From Macropodus opercularis (taxonomy: Eukaryota > Chordata > Actinopteri > Anabantiformes > Osphronemidae): a stretch of 64,000 nucleotides of DNA. Made by a program: the position numbers and the translations under genes. Location: NCBI GenBank assembly GCA_030770545.1, contig CM061109.1:14864001-14928000 (forward strand). Reading direction: 5' to 3'. Of the stretch, positions 1-12,250 are shown piece after piece (within the stretch, counting starts at the first letter, position 1; each line of letters opens with the position of its first letter). Under the pieces are notes generated by a model. It worked only from the letters and a program-made list of their open reading frames with translations, ran no database searches and was not told the origin of the DNA.

Positions 1-284
1 TACACTGAAGTATCTTAAGTTAGCTTCACTTCCTAAGCTCTGCTTCAGCATAACAGGTGGTGGCTCAATAGTCACCCAAACACACAGCTGTTGAAATGAT
101 GGAGCAATAGGAATTTGCAGAAACAAAAGGGACAGTGTTTGTAAACTAAAAGGGTTCAGAATTTAAGGCGATAAAGTGTTGACTTTTTTTAGTTTAATCT
201 GAGGCATGAAACAAGATAGAAGTTGTACTAGCCTGCTAATTGAACTCAACTACAAAGACCACAAATGAAGGTTAACCACAAAAT
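1..284. other. Intergenic sequence beyond rpl24
   Basis: This AT-rich stretch lies beyond the probable 3' end of rpl24. I see no coding exon, RNA gene or repeat that I can support. It may contain the cleavage region of the rpl24 transcript and the start of the spacer towards the next gene outside the window. Confidence 0.5.
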
Positions 285-290
285 TTTATT
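285..290 (-). terminator. rpl24: rpl24 poly(A) signal (AATAAA)
   Basis: Read on the minus strand this is a perfect AATAAA, 25 bases beyond the rpl24 stop codon. The very short 3' UTR this implies is typical of ribosomal protein genes. Confidence 0.75.
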
Positions 291-315
291 CACAACCATA
301 CACAGTGTGTCAGGT

Positions 316-2567
316 TTAGCGTTTTCCACCAACGCGGGGTGCGCTGACCTTCATGGGCTTGGCGATCTTGGGCTTCTGTGCAGCCTTGGCTGCCGCCTAC
401 AGAAGAAAAAAGGATACTTCCGATATCAATGTTTAATAAACCAATAAATGCTAAGGATAAAGCAGCTCACATGCGTTAACAGACACATTTTACAGTGATA
501 AAGAATCATATTTAGTAAACGAAGTTTAGTAAAACTAGATCACATTCACTTTACCTTTGCAGGTGCTGCAGGTTTCTTTGCTGCCTGCTTTGCCTTCTTG
601 GCCTCCTTGGCAGCTCTGAGAAAATAAACAAGAACTATCAGCCACAATAATGTTTTGGCTTTTGTGACACGTGAGAGACAACAAATCATCTGGAAAGGGC
701 TGTAAACCTTCAGGTTAAAAATAAAAAAATAGTACAGACATTCACATACAACCTCATTCAAGTAAAACATTAGAAACATCTTGATATAAATTAAACGTTA
801 AAACTATGGTAAACAGTAGAGTTGCTGAATTAGATTACATGTCCGCCAGTTTGTGTGCTTGTGCTGAGTTTAAAGCCACAAAGATGCTTTGCTAAAAGCT
901 TAATGCTTGGACCTCACTGTTCCCAATCAAATTATAGAGTTTATATTTAATGAAAAAATTGCTGGGCAGGAAATCAATTCTCTTAACTTTGCCACTCTGT
1001 GTCTTACCTGATGGCCTGTTCCCTCTGGGCTTTGCGAACCTCGGGCTTCTGGTTCCTCTTGGCCATGATCTCAGCCAAGGAGGCCCCAGTGATGGCCCTC
1101 TGGAATTTGGCTGCACGGCGAGTACGCTTCTTTGCTACCTCTTCCTGTTAAAACGCATTGAGAAACTGGATTTGTTTGTGGCCCAATATAGACAAGCTTT
1201 AATGACAGACACCGCAAACAAAAGATCAAGAGCTTTCTACAGAATGTAAGTTATGCTTTACTTGAAAGTGAGCGAATCAGTAAAACCTCTAACAAACAAA
1301 TGTAGATGTTCAGGTATCTCCTGAAACCACCCAATTCACCCCAAAAGCAAATGTTTTCAACGACCACCATGTGGTTCCACTGACGCTTCACCAGATAAAC
1401 CCCACACAGTAGAATATTGTGCTATTCTTAGGAGGTTCTAGGGCTAATGAAATATTAAAGTGCACATAAAACAATCATAGTAACATGTTGGAGACTTTGG
1501 AGGCTGGCCACTGGTGAGATGTCTATAAAGACGTCAAGGGCCAGTACTATGATCTCCAGTTGGTCTGTGGCTGCAGGTGTGGAGTGAGCACTGCTGCCCA
1601 GACTGCAAAACACAATCTGGCAACAACACATAACACAGACGAGCACCACGCACACCGTTCACCTGCAGCCAAACTAGAACCCAGCAACGGCTGGAAAACA
1701 TGCAGCTGTACAGTTATTCTTACGGCTCCAAACAAAAGATGTAATGATTACGCTTTGCATCTTCGCCAGTGATTCACAGGCACCTCACATTTAAACAGAA
1801 CACACGTGACAACATGCTACTTACAGACTGGCCCTTCTTGTGCTTGCGTCTGTACAGCACGGTCCAGTTGATCTGTCTGGGGTTCCTCTTGGCCAGGAAG
1901 GCAGACTCACACTTGGCGTTCAAAAACTGAAACACCTACGAGAGAGAAACACACCTCAAAATACTCCATGTCCACCTCCTTATTCAACAGCCATTACAAG
2001 TTCATTCCATGGATTATTGTCAACTTTATAAGCAGTTACAGTCTAATGTTTCCATAAGCCTACGACAAGAAGGTGAATAAACACTAACATGCAAGTGTAT
2101 ATGAACCACAAAAATCTGTGCTTTTCAAAACCTAGATAATAAGCTAAATAGAGTTAATGGAAGTTGTTTCGTCAACAGTGTCAAGCTCTGTTAAAGTGAG
2201 TTTAGCTAACATTAGCTGCTTAGAGAGAATTAGGCCAGTGACTTCAATACCAAACATACAGATCACCCTGCAGACGACTATAGGCATGGATTTATTCTGT
2301 ACATTATCATTTATAGGTACAACAGAGTGGGGGGGACTGCAGTTAGCTTAGCCGAGTTACCTTTCCGTCTATCCTGGCGTATCGGCGGCCATGACCGGGG
2401 TATATTTTATACCCGCTGAAACTACACAGTTCGACCCTGAAAACGACAAATACAAAGCATCACTGAAAGGAAACGACATAGATGTACGCTAGGGTTCGGT
2501 AATATACTGAAAATGACTGTTTTAGTGTAAAGATGACGTTCGATTTCATTCCATAAACTCACTTCAT
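316..2567 (-). CDS. rpl24: Ribosomal protein L24 (60S, eL24)
   Basis: This encodes the large-subunit ribosomal protein eL24, which sits at the subunit interface and helps form an inter-subunit bridge. Coding exons, in transcript order on the minus strand, are 2563-2567, 2361-2436, 1825-1935, 1008-1144, 555-615 and 316-396. They join in frame to a 156-residue protein, against 157 in human. The start reads MKVELCSFSGYKIYPGHG, the zinc-ribbon-like N-terminal domain, and the end is a lysine/alanine-rich tail closing in VGGKR. The first coding exon holds only ATG AA, and lysine 2 is split by the intron, a common layout for ribosomal protein genes. All donors are GT and all acceptors AG. The gene is divergent from cep97. 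No frameshift or missing segment is visible, so it looks functional. Confidence 0.97.
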
Positions 2568-2590
2568 GACGGCTACGAGAGGGCACAAAA

Positions 2591-2602
2591 CCGGAAAGAA
2601 AG
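2591..2602 (-). promoter_or_regulatory. rpl24: Probable 5' TOP start tract of rpl24
   Basis: On the minus strand this reads CTTTCTTTCCGG, a pyrimidine run 24 bases before the start codon. Ribosomal protein mRNAs normally begin with a C followed by such a tract (5' TOP), which makes their translation depend on mTOR. The exact start site is an inference from that family rule. Confidence 0.55.
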
Positions 2603-3150
2603 ACAACGGAAGCGGAAACAGAATTGGAGGACTTCAACACGAGCGTTTAAGAACCTAAACTGTGAATGTTTATTTAATCAGTTATTTATTTTTGTTTCAT
2701 GCGAAATACACACACACACACATACACATATATTATTTTATATTAGGAGAATATTTGTACCCGGTTAATAATTTGCCCATCATCACAAACTTGACGTCAC
2801 AATCTGACGGTTGCCAAGCGAACTTATATAAGCAATGGGCAAACAGTAATTTCTGGTTTAATAATAACATTGGAAAAATACAAATAAAGTCCATTTTAAG
2901 ATGCCACTTACTAGTCGTTTTAATGTCAATTGTATCAGTTAATTTCGATGCTATTACAAGTTCGGCGGTTTTTAGTGACATAAACGCGCTTTAGGAAACG
3001 ACAACAATTGTAGTCTTTTCGTGTGACAAGGACGCTATTGTACATTGAGAACCACGGTCTGTTAGAACGGCATTTCCCAGAAACCCCTTCTCGTTTGAAG
3101 CACCGGTCGCATAGCTAGTAAGCTAACGTTTATAGTCGGAGGTCGCAACG
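2603..3150. promoter_or_regulatory. Bidirectional promoter between rpl24 and cep97
   Basis: The two genes are transcribed away from each other, with start codons 583 bases apart. The interval contains a perfect CRE palindrome TGACGTCA at 2792-2799, a short CA repeat near 2708-2730 and no supported exon. Open frames here (for example 2662-2994) lack any recognisable protein. The divergent arrangement matches human RPL24/CEP97. Confidence 0.65.
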
Positions 3151-6100
3151 ATGGGTGTATCAGATTTACAGTTTGATACAAAAGCTGGTAAGTGGACGTT
3201 TAGGCTGGACAGATAACATGGGCTTACGTTTGTTTAAATGTAACCGCTGTGAATTTGTTTACTACTAAGCTAACATTAGCTAAGACGCCGTTATCTTTGG
3301 ACAGGGGTACAGGTCAAACCATCCTGTCATCCGGGATCAAAACACAATCTTGTGCTGAAGATTGTTAAACCTTCAGGCTTAAATCACCTGAAGTCTTAAC
3401 ATATACCGTTTTGTGATAAGTGATACGTCGCAGCGATTGTGCATGTAGAGTAGATGGCTTTGTCCCATTTTAACAGTGAAAGTCTTGTATTTATAAGATA
3501 TGATATACTCCATTAATCCCAAAAAGGATGTTGGGAATGCTTGAAATCACGTTTAAAGCCCATTCTTAATATGTAGCCAAATCTTTTATTTGATTACGCA
3601 GGTGTGCGGCTACCACAGTAAAACGATTATTCTCTGTACGTTTTCCTCTTAGTATTTTAGTTTTGCTCTCGGTTTAAGTTATATACCTGGAAGAAAATGC
3701 TAATTAATCATCAGAACGCTCCAAGTCACAGCTACCACCATATGCGCCACAGAGATGAGCTAACTCAGCTGTTTTGGTTCTCCCACCTGCTGAATCTACA
3801 CTTGTTTTACTTTGCCAGGACCTGTGCTGGATCTTTCAGCACAGGATATGCAAAAGCTGGATCCTACTTTCATGTGCTCTGAGGACACTCACACTCTCAT
3901 ACTCGATCGAAACCACATCATGAAACTTGACCATCTGGAAAGGAGTCCAGGTCTTCAGCAGGTAATAACCATGTAGAAATGGATGGTGTTGTGACTTTGG
4001 TTATACAAATACATCATTAACCTGTAGCTCTTTATCTAAATACCATCTGTTCAGTGCCTTTTGGTAAATATTTGGCTCTTTCCCTTCAGCTGTCTGTAGC
4101 CAGTAACCGTCTGGTGAGAATGATGGGTGTGTCTCGGCTCACAGAGCTGAGGGTCCTCAATCTTCCCAATAACAGCATTGGCTACATTGAAGGTCTAAGA
4201 GATCTACCTCACCTCACATGGCTCAATCTGTCTGGGAACAATATTAAGGTGAGGAAAAGAGATATTCTGAGTTACTTTAGTTGTTCTTTTCACAAAAAAG
4301 TAAATTAATCAATTAACTATTAGCTTCAGCTCTTTTTAATTCATCAATGTAACTGATTATCAATTAATTCTTGCAGGTCATTGAGCAGCTTAACAACTGT
4401 GTGTCTCTTCAACACCTGGATCTGTCTGACAATAATATATCTACCATTGGGGATCTGACTAAACTCGTGGCTTTGAAAGTGAGTCTCTGCGGTTGAAACA
4501 GGCTTAAACAAAATGTTTTCTTCAATAAGTGAAGGTTTTAGTCTTGGTTTTTGTTCTTTTGATTTATGTAAATTTTTCCAGACACTTTTACTTCATGGAA
4601 ACAGTATTACGACTCTTCGCACTGTTCCTGCTCACCTTCCTGCCCATTTATCTATATTCTCCCTGGCTGAAAATGAGATAAGAGATCTCAATGAAGTTAG
4701 TATCTTTTTTTCTAAGTTGTTATAGAAGCACTGATCTACATACAATATTTTTTTGCTTAAACTTACTACTGTCACTGATTCTTCATTGGCAACGTTTTCT
4801 ATTTTAATCACCCTATAGGTGTCATACCTGGCTCCTCTGCATGAATTAGAGCAGCTCTCCATTATGAGCAACCCTTGTGTTATGGCAACACCATCATTGC
4901 CAGGTTTTGATTATCGACCATACATCATGAGCTGGTGCCTAAACCTAAAGGTCTTGGATGGCTATGTAGTGTCACAAAAAGAAGGGTGCGTTATTTTTAT
5001 GCTGCTACACTACATCTAAAATTAAAACAGAAACAATGTGTACATTTTTGAATCTCTTAATTTTGTATGAACTTGTCACAATTACAGGCTCAAAGCAGAG
5101 TGGTTGTACAGTCAAGGTAAAGGACGCTCATACCGACCAGGTCAGCATGTACAACTGGTTCAGTACCTTGCCACTGTTTGCCCTCTGACCTCATCCCCAG
5201 CCTTGGAGACAGCAGAAGATGCCAAGCTGGAGAAGATACTCAATAAGCAGAGGTAAGAATCTGCTCTTAGAGAGCACACAGTACAGACCTATTAATTGCA
5301 AATAATTGCTAAAATTACTTCTTTTGTATTGACATTTGTCTTTTTTAGGTTTCACCAAAGGCAGCTGTTGGAGGAGACCAGAGGAGGCTGTCCCAGTCTT
5401 CCTCGTCCAACGCAGTTAGACGTAGAGATGCACAGCCCCTCACATGCAATCCCACTGGGAGAAGCCAGAGAGGTGAAGAACAGCTCCCCATCTGCTCCAA
5501 CCACTGCTCCTTTAGTCAGAGAAACAGGTAGGAGAGCCTTAGCTCTGTTCTGTTTGAATTCAGCTTCTCTATTTACCTTTAACGTGTTATCTAAACAATA
5601 TTTTTATGTATGGTTTCAATATATTGCTGTGTGTTTGTGTATTTTGTGTCTAAATTGAATACAGAGCCAGTGGTGCAGTTCAATACCTGGGTGAGCTGTG
5701 ATTCTTCCCACACTTCATTGCCAGTAGTTCGCAGCCCAAGGCTTGAAGATGACCACATCTACTTAGAGGACGTACAGACAGATGAGGACAAGCTCAATGG
5801 TAGCATGCTTTCCTCAGAGTCCACATTCCTGCCCTTCTCCCCTGATATGGAGCCACAAATGACACAGTCTGACAGTGAGGATGAGACGGAGACATTTGAA
5901 CCTGATTCCCTGGCTCCAAAGCACCCAAGACGATCCACAAAGCACAACACAGACAAGAAACGTTATTCACCTTCACTGGATAAGCTAGAGAGGAAAACCC
6001 TTGAACAAGAAGTTATTTCTGGGGCAGCCACAACAACTGGATCACAGCAGGCAAGAGCCAGCACACCACAGAATAACATGGAAACATCCTGTGACTTTGT

Positions 6101-7182
6101 TAAAGCAGAAGTGACAGAAACCCCTCAGCAGGAACAAACTGATATCTGCACCAGCAAATCAAGTTTGGAAGCAGGCAGAGCAGCGGTTAAAATACAGTCT
6201 TGGTGGAGGGGTCAGTACACTCGATATTTTCTCCCCATGGCCAAAGAGGTGCGCAGTGAAATCCGTCTGCGCAGGATGCAGGAACACATCCTCTTCCTGT
6301 CTGACAAGTTGGAAAGGTAAGCAACAGAATAAAATGTGCAAGTGCTTTTATAGACGTTTATTATTATTATTATTATTGTTTTGTTTGGTGTGTGTTTAAC
6401 TTATAAAAGGAGTTGTGGATATTGCTCTATAAAGTACTAAAGGATTAAACTAATGCATTTTCAGTGTGCAGAAGCAGTTTGAGGAAGAGAAATTACAACG
6501 GTTAGTTCAGGAAGAAGCTGTGAAGTTTCTTTGGAAAGAGGTCAGTATTTAATCATTCATTTAATTTTTATGATAATATATTCCCCAGAGTGTTTTGGTA
6601 CAGTTATGTCATCTACATCGCTCATTATTCACATTTTTATTAGTTTATAAATATGCCATGCTTTCTTTGTAGCTCCAGTCTATGCAGCAGTGGAAGCAGT
6701 CAGTGGAGAAGCAGCTGGCTAACATTACTCAGGCTGTCACCCCAGCTCAATCCTCATCTCCTGGATTATGCAAGGCTGCACTGACTGCTGCACCCAGAAC
6801 ATTAGACCCACACAACATTGACGTATCCTTCCCAGACTCTGGTTTCCCATCGACTGATCGGCAGGCAGCACAGGAAGACAGCTTCCTGAGCAGTGGGACC
6901 GCAGACTCCCTAAAGACAGTGCGCTCACTAAGCCCTGTTCACAGCGGTTTTGCTGGCAGTACCAATGATGCGGACAGTGCAGACTGCAGCCTACTGGAGC
7001 AGTACCTTTCCTCTGTGCAACAGAGAGAGGAGGAGGCTGAGGAGGTGATCAGCGATACAACAGAAACACCACAGCCCTCCTCACCCAGTAAAACAGCACA
7101 ATCCAACTCCCCATTGCAGATGGCAACAGACAAGCAACTAGAACTGCAAACAACAGAAGAAAACACCATAGGCCCACCATAG
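3151..7182 (+). CDS. cep97: Centrosomal protein of 97 kDa (LRR and IQ domains)
   Basis: CEP97 binds CP110 at the distal end of centrioles and blocks premature cilium assembly. Coding exons are 3151-3187, 3819-3961, 4090-4248, 4377-4478, 4582-4695, 4819-4985, 5088-5252, 5349-5527, 5665-6316, 6465-6540 and 6673-7182. They join in frame to about 767 residues, against 865 in human. Residues about 30-200 carry leucine-rich repeats such as LRVLNLPNNSIG, LQHLDLSDNNIS and FSLAENEIRDLNE. They are followed by the conserved FDYRPYI and LNLKVLDGYV cap. A low-complexity acidic middle region leads to an IQ calmodulin-binding motif (AAVKIQSWWRGQYTRYF, about residues 526-545). A charged segment, probably a coiled coil, follows. 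The shorter length comes mostly from the variable C-terminal half. The first exon gives MGVSDLQFDTKAG, which differs from mammals, so the N-terminus is the least certain part. Confidence 0.95.
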
Positions 7183-7481
7183 AGTTTAACAGACACTAGA
7201 GAACCAATGAGTCTTTGTTAATTGACACTGTGTGAAAGTGAGGCGTGGGATTCAGATACATTGTTGCCTGATAAAACTTTGGGCATGTCTGAAAAGCTGA
7301 ACTAAATCCAAGACAAGCTTAAAACAAGTTCTTGTGAATGTAACTTTTTTATACATCAGTACTTAGCTCTGTACTCCTATTTACTGAATACTGGCACCTT
7401 TGTGTAAAAACAATGATTGTGATGTACATCCAGCAGTAACTTGAAAAGTCCAGGCACACACTACATTATTGATAAACTGCA

Positions 7482-7491
7482 AATAAATAAA
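7482..7491 (+). terminator. cep97: cep97 poly(A) signals (overlapping AATAAA)
   Basis: Two overlapping AATAAA hexamers (7482-7487 and 7486-7491) lie about 300 bases after the stop codon, in an AT-rich 3' UTR. These are the likeliest main signals. AATAAA-like sequences further on (near 7700, 7756 and 7840) are possible alternatives. Confidence 0.6.
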
Positions 7492-8127
7492 ACGTGTTGT
7501 ATTAAATGTAGTGCACTTGATGCAAGATGTGCACTTGTCATGATTATCATGAACAATAAGCATAGTATAGCGTGACCCAAAATATTAAGGCAATGTTATC
7601 AAACTTAGATGACAGTTCCTGACATACAGCATTAAAATTCTGTAGTATGAGGTAACCATCACTTTGATCTGGGTTGATCGTTAATAATAGGTTATAATAA
7701 AATAAATATATTGCATTCTAAAATAACGAATGTGAATATCTACATAATCTAGAAAAATAAAACAAATTATATCAATAAGCAAAGAAGTTTCTATACGGAC
7801 ATATAATGTTGCGTGTGTGTTCATGAATAATAATGAATAAAGATTTCCTATAAAATAGCAAACGCTATTATAAAAGTATAAATGTGGTCAACAATAAGCA
7901 ACGACAGTTGTAAATGTGTCTTGTGTTAATATATACAGTATTAATAAAGATTTGGAAAATAGAAAAAGTCCACCTCCATATATGGTAAGTGACGGAAGCC
8001 TAGCGCAGCTCCAAACCATCTCCGCCCGTTCCGACCGCCGCTGCCAGGGAAGCGGCTGCCGTCCAGCCGTTAACCGGCTCCGTCCAGTAGCGGTTCCTCA
8101 TCATGCTAACGTGTCGTCATCTTGAGA
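7492..8127 (+). promoter_or_regulatory. nxpe3: cep97-nxpe3 spacer and probable nxpe3 promoter with non-coding first exon
   Basis: Up to about 7960 the sequence is AT-rich with no gene. From about 8000 it turns CG-rich and contains a good splice donor (GTAAGTACG at 8128) that could end a non-coding first exon of nxpe3. The matching acceptor would be the TTTATCAG ending at 8701. The exon assignment is inferred from splice signals and the base-composition change. Confidence 0.45.
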
Positions 8128-8462
8128 GTAAGTACGAGGGTTGCGTCGCAGTTGGACACGTAAGCAGTGATTTGGTGGATCACGGCCGCATCGAGGTTCG
8201 TGTGTTTCCTATTTTTCCTCTGCTGTCGGTTGCAGTCGCTACAGCAGCACATGACTGTGAACGTTAACCGACGGTACGACGGGAAACTGCGCTGTCGAAG
8301 ACACTGGAGCCAACAACTGCCGTAACGTCAGAATTAAAGGCTTGAATCGTGCAGCTAACGAGCGGCCCTCGGTTTAAACTCCGCCACCGTCGTCGTAGAC
8401 TACCATTAAGTCGTAGTGGGGCAGACACTCATCATTTCATGATCGTTATCTAAACCCCCCAG

Positions 8463-8470
8463 TGACGTCA
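8463..8470 (+). promoter_or_regulatory. Perfect CRE palindrome (TGACGTCA) upstream of the nxpe3 coding exons
   Basis: A full CREB/ATF consensus palindrome sits in the CG-rich region, about 330 bases from the start of the coding exon. Occupancy is not known; the call rests on the exact 8-base match and its position near a promoter. Confidence 0.4.
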
Positions 8471-8789
8471 TTTGTGATCGCCCAGCTGATAAACGTACTC
8501 CAGCTAGAATATGCTGCTCCACATACTTTTATATATATTTATAGATATTCTGTCAGTTACATAAACACTGATTTACACCTTTAGCGAATCAATCAAATGT
8601 TCCACATAACGTGTCTAAAGATCCCATTACATTGTTCAATGTTATCCCCCTTTTGCTCCTTTTCAAGCTGCACTAGTTTTCTGTTTTGCTATGTTTATCA
8701 GTGTTCAATCAAACCAAGACTCTGAGGACAATGCCAGTACTGTACTGACAGTGAAACGGCCTGATCATGAGAGACAGAATGAGGTCACC

Positions 8790-10956
8790 ATGTGTCGAAA
8801 TCCATCGAAGTATGCCCACATCCTTCTCTGCCTAGTGGTATCTGGACTCATCTTTGTTTTGCGCAACATCCACAGCGTAGAGGTAAGAACATAAGGTCCA
8901 CCACCAGTGAAAGTCTGGCTCTTTTAGTGGTCGCTTCACCGTCTCTTATCTTATGTTATTGGTGTGCTTCCGCCTGTCCTCTCCTCTGTTCCTTGTAGAA
9001 CTGGAACTGCCACACCATCTCGTCCTTCTACCAGCTCCAGAAACGGATCCAGTCCACCCTCATACAAACGAATCTCCCTACCTTTCATCACAACCACACT
9101 TTTTGTGCTCATCTGGGCCAGAAACTCTCACCTGAAGATGAACTGGAAGAGCGTTACCTGTTGGACTCTATCGCCTGGCCCGGGCCTACTCCATCCTCTC
9201 CCACCGCTCTGCGGCAGACAAGTGACCCTGTCCACAGCCTTTTTACTATTCTTCCTACGAAAGAAGGAAGGGAGTGGCATGTGGGTGACCAGCTTGAGGT
9301 CCTTGTCCAAATGCATGACTTCCAGGGTCGCCCTAAGCGCTATGGGGGGGATTTCCTTGTGGCGAGACTGCACTCTCTGGAGCTTGGTGCAGGTGTAGCA
9401 GGTGAAGTGCAGGACCATAAAAATGGATTTTATTCAGCTCTCTTCCCACTTTTCTGGGCGGGATCTGCACAGGTGGAGATTACATTAGTTCACTCCAGCG
9501 AGGCTGTTGCTGTGCTGCGACGCCTAAGGGAAGAACGCCCTGATCGAGTATTTTTTAAAAGCCTGTTCCGCTTGGGATTCCTGTCGGAAACCACCGTGTG
9601 CAACATGTGCCTGCCCCCTGACAAGGAACCTCTGTGCAACTACACAGACCTTCACACGGGGGAGCCCTGGTACTGCTACAAGCCTAAGATGCTGAGCTGT
9701 GACACCAGAATTAACCATGCCAAAGGAGGATACCTGAAACACCTGCTCACCAACAAAGAAGCACTGCTCTTCCAGAGGTCAGTGTTACAAGAAAAGAACT
9801 ATATAATGGACATATATTTGGAGAAATCTCTTGACATTTCAGATTTTTCTTGATCCTGCTTTTTACCTGACATTTGTTGACACCAGCATTTATTATTTTT
9901 TCTAGTGGTGTAAACATAAAAGTTCAAATACATGCTTCAGGACCAGATCAAATCAATGTGCTTCCTCTCAGGAAAGGTATACCTCCTATGTAATGTTAGT
10001 TACTGCATCATTGCACAATTCATGCATGTTTTGATTCATGACATTCATTGATTTATTTTCAAACATGTTTTGCTTTGTGGCAGATAAATTTGACATAAAA
10101 AGCAGCAGTGTTAAACCCGAAGACATCAGGCTACCACTGTCAGGGTATTACTACAAGAACATTTGGAGGCCATTGGATGGTGACACAATGGGCCAGTTCA
10201 ATGAACCATCTGCCATCGTCCAGTGTCTGCAGAACAAGGTGATCAACATGTATGGAGACTCCACTGTCAGGCAGTGGTTTGAGTACCTCATTTCTTCTGC
10301 ACCAGGTGAGCGCCCCAGTTTGTCTTTGATATTCTGCTTAACATGTTACCTTGTGTATCCTACTAGTGAATGAAAGAGTTCCACCTATTTCATTTTCCCC
10401 AGAACTGAAAGAGTTCAATTTACACAGTCCTAAAAACGTTGGGCCTTTCATGGCAGTGGACAGCACTCACAATATTCTGTTGAAGTACCGCTGCCATGGC
10501 CCACCTATTCGATTCTCCACCGTGATGTCCAGTGAGATGAGGTACATTTCAAATGAGCTGGACGGTCTCTCCGGAGGCCCCGACACTGTGGTGGTGCTCA
10601 GCATCTGGGCCCATTTTAGCACCTTTCCTGTGGAGGTATACATACGGCGGCTACGTCACATTCGGCGGGCAGTCATCCGACTTTTGGAACGAGCGCCAGG
10701 GACGCTCATTGTGATCCGCTCAGCCAACCTCCAAGCCTTGGACCAGGAAGTAAGTCTGTACAACAGCGACTGGTTTTCCCTGCAGCTGGATAAGGTGCTA
10801 AGGGCCATGTTCAAGGAAATCGATGTTCTACTGGTGGATGCCTGGCAAATGACTTTAGCTCACCACCTTCCCCATGCCCTCCATCCTCCCCCGCCCATTG
10901 TCAAGAACATGATAAACATGCTCCTGTCTTATATCTGCCCTGAAAATAGAATTTGA
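8790..10956 (+). CDS. nxpe3: Neurexophilin and PC-esterase domain family member 3
   Basis: This is an NXPE-family glycoprotein of the secretory pathway, with a neurexophilin-like region and a C-terminal PC-esterase (GDS/GDSL-like) domain; its substrate is not settled. Coding exons are 8790-8882, 8999-9777, 9906-9976, 10084-10305 and 10403-10956, giving about 572 residues in frame (human 559). Residues about 8-24 form a hydrophobic signal anchor (AHILLCLVVSGLIFVL). The neurexophilin-like part has DRVFFKSLFR, CNMCLP and TGEPWYCYKP. The esterase block has the nucleophile motif YGDST (serine about 374), then GPPIRF and YIRRLRHIRRAVIRLL, with DAWQMTLAHHLPH near the end. I chose ATG 8790 (context CACCATG). 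An in-frame ATG at 8691 lies in the probable intron before the TTTATCAG acceptor. It follows cep97 on the same strand, as in human 3q12. Confidence 0.95.
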
Positions 10957-12250
10957 CAGTAGAGAGTCTGGACATTGATGAGATGACTCTCGGTGTATGA
11001 ATTCATTCTTCACTATGTTTCTGTTTGGCTATTTTTTAAAATGCTATGGTTTCTCCAAAGTTACATTCCCTTTAAATGGCTTCATTACTAAGACTGCTAG
11101 GACTGATGCCTCTTAAATAAGCTTTTATATTTCATTTTCATGTCTTTCAACACTTATTTGAATCTGTGCCAGTCTTTAGCACAGTCATTGCTACTGCCCA
11201 TGTGTTTCCATTATCAGTGAGTGTGTTTCTGTGCTCAAGGCAGTTTACAAGTATACAGAGCTCAATGTAACTGGATTATATAGGAATCTTACAGGTACCT
11301 TGAACATAAATAAAACCAGGATATTAAATGAAAAGGAACAGGTTCCAATTTAAGATGTGAACTAACAGTGCATCATTGTATACCTAGAACCTGATTACCT
11401 TTAAGATAAACAAACCATCACACTGAACAGCCCGACAGCAATTTGACACGAATAGTAGTACACAATAATACATGAACCACAAACATCACCCACACGGCCA
11501 AGAATAGACAATAGTCATTATCAGACAGAGATGCTGTAGAAGTAAAGCACCGTTGCTGTGATAGCATTATTGTGGCTCAGCAGTAGTAAACGGTGCAGCC
11601 TGAGTTTGCTTCATGATGCTCTGAAGATGAGTTGAGTGCTTGATGCCAGACATCTACACTATGTTGGCAAGTCAGTGCCAAACTGTGAAATCTGAAACAT
11701 GAAATATTGTTCTATGTTGTTTAATATATACACAATGATTATTGTGATATGTGTAGTGCAATGTGCTATTCACCACCTTGACATTACCTTATGTCAGTGA
11801 AAGTTCAATGATATAAATATTTTGCAAATAAAACAAAAAGTATAAAATTTCTTCAAAGTAACAGTAACAGTCATGTGTCAAATCGGTGTTTGTGTCCCTA
11901 GTGTGTCATTACACAATGAGTTCAGACCTACATGAGCAGATAGAAATTACTTTGAAACATGTTTATCCTATTCAGTGGTAATAAAATGCACCTGTTACTC
12001 ACTGTACATGTACTATTTGGCCAGAAACATGTGGCTACACATACACTGCTTGGACTTACTCCTTCCTAAATGAATGGATAATGTTATCCACACTAGGAAC
12101 ATCTATGTCTGAAATACATTAGATTATTAATATTAAAAAATTGACAATGGATGACAAAGGCAGGAACGCAACACAGCTGTCGCACTATGTGTAGTGAACA
12201 GAGTGAAGCATACATATGAATACAAGGGGCCACCAGCAGGGAGCAGTACA
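10957..12250 (+). other. nxpe3: nxpe3 3' UTR and convergent spacer
   Basis: This non-coding stretch follows the nxpe3 stop. AATAAA occurs at 11309-11314 and 11827-11832, and again near 11981, so the 3' UTR could be about 0.4 to 1 kb long with alternative ends. No exon, RNA gene or repeat is recognised. It runs tail to tail into the me3 3' region. Confidence 0.55.
11309..11314 (+). terminator. nxpe3: nxpe3 candidate poly(A) signal
   Basis: A perfect AATAAA lies about 350 bases after the stop codon. A second perfect copy at 11827-11832 is an alternative. Confidence 0.45.

Noticed and set aside
2662..2994. 110-codon open frame in the rpl24/cep97 spacer
   Set aside because: It is AT-rich with no recognisable motif and lies in a promoter interval; likely chance.
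8691..8789. Upstream in-frame ATG for nxpe3
   Set aside because: It lies before a probable splice acceptor (TTTATCAG ending at 8701), and its extension would not fit the signal-anchor start of the family.
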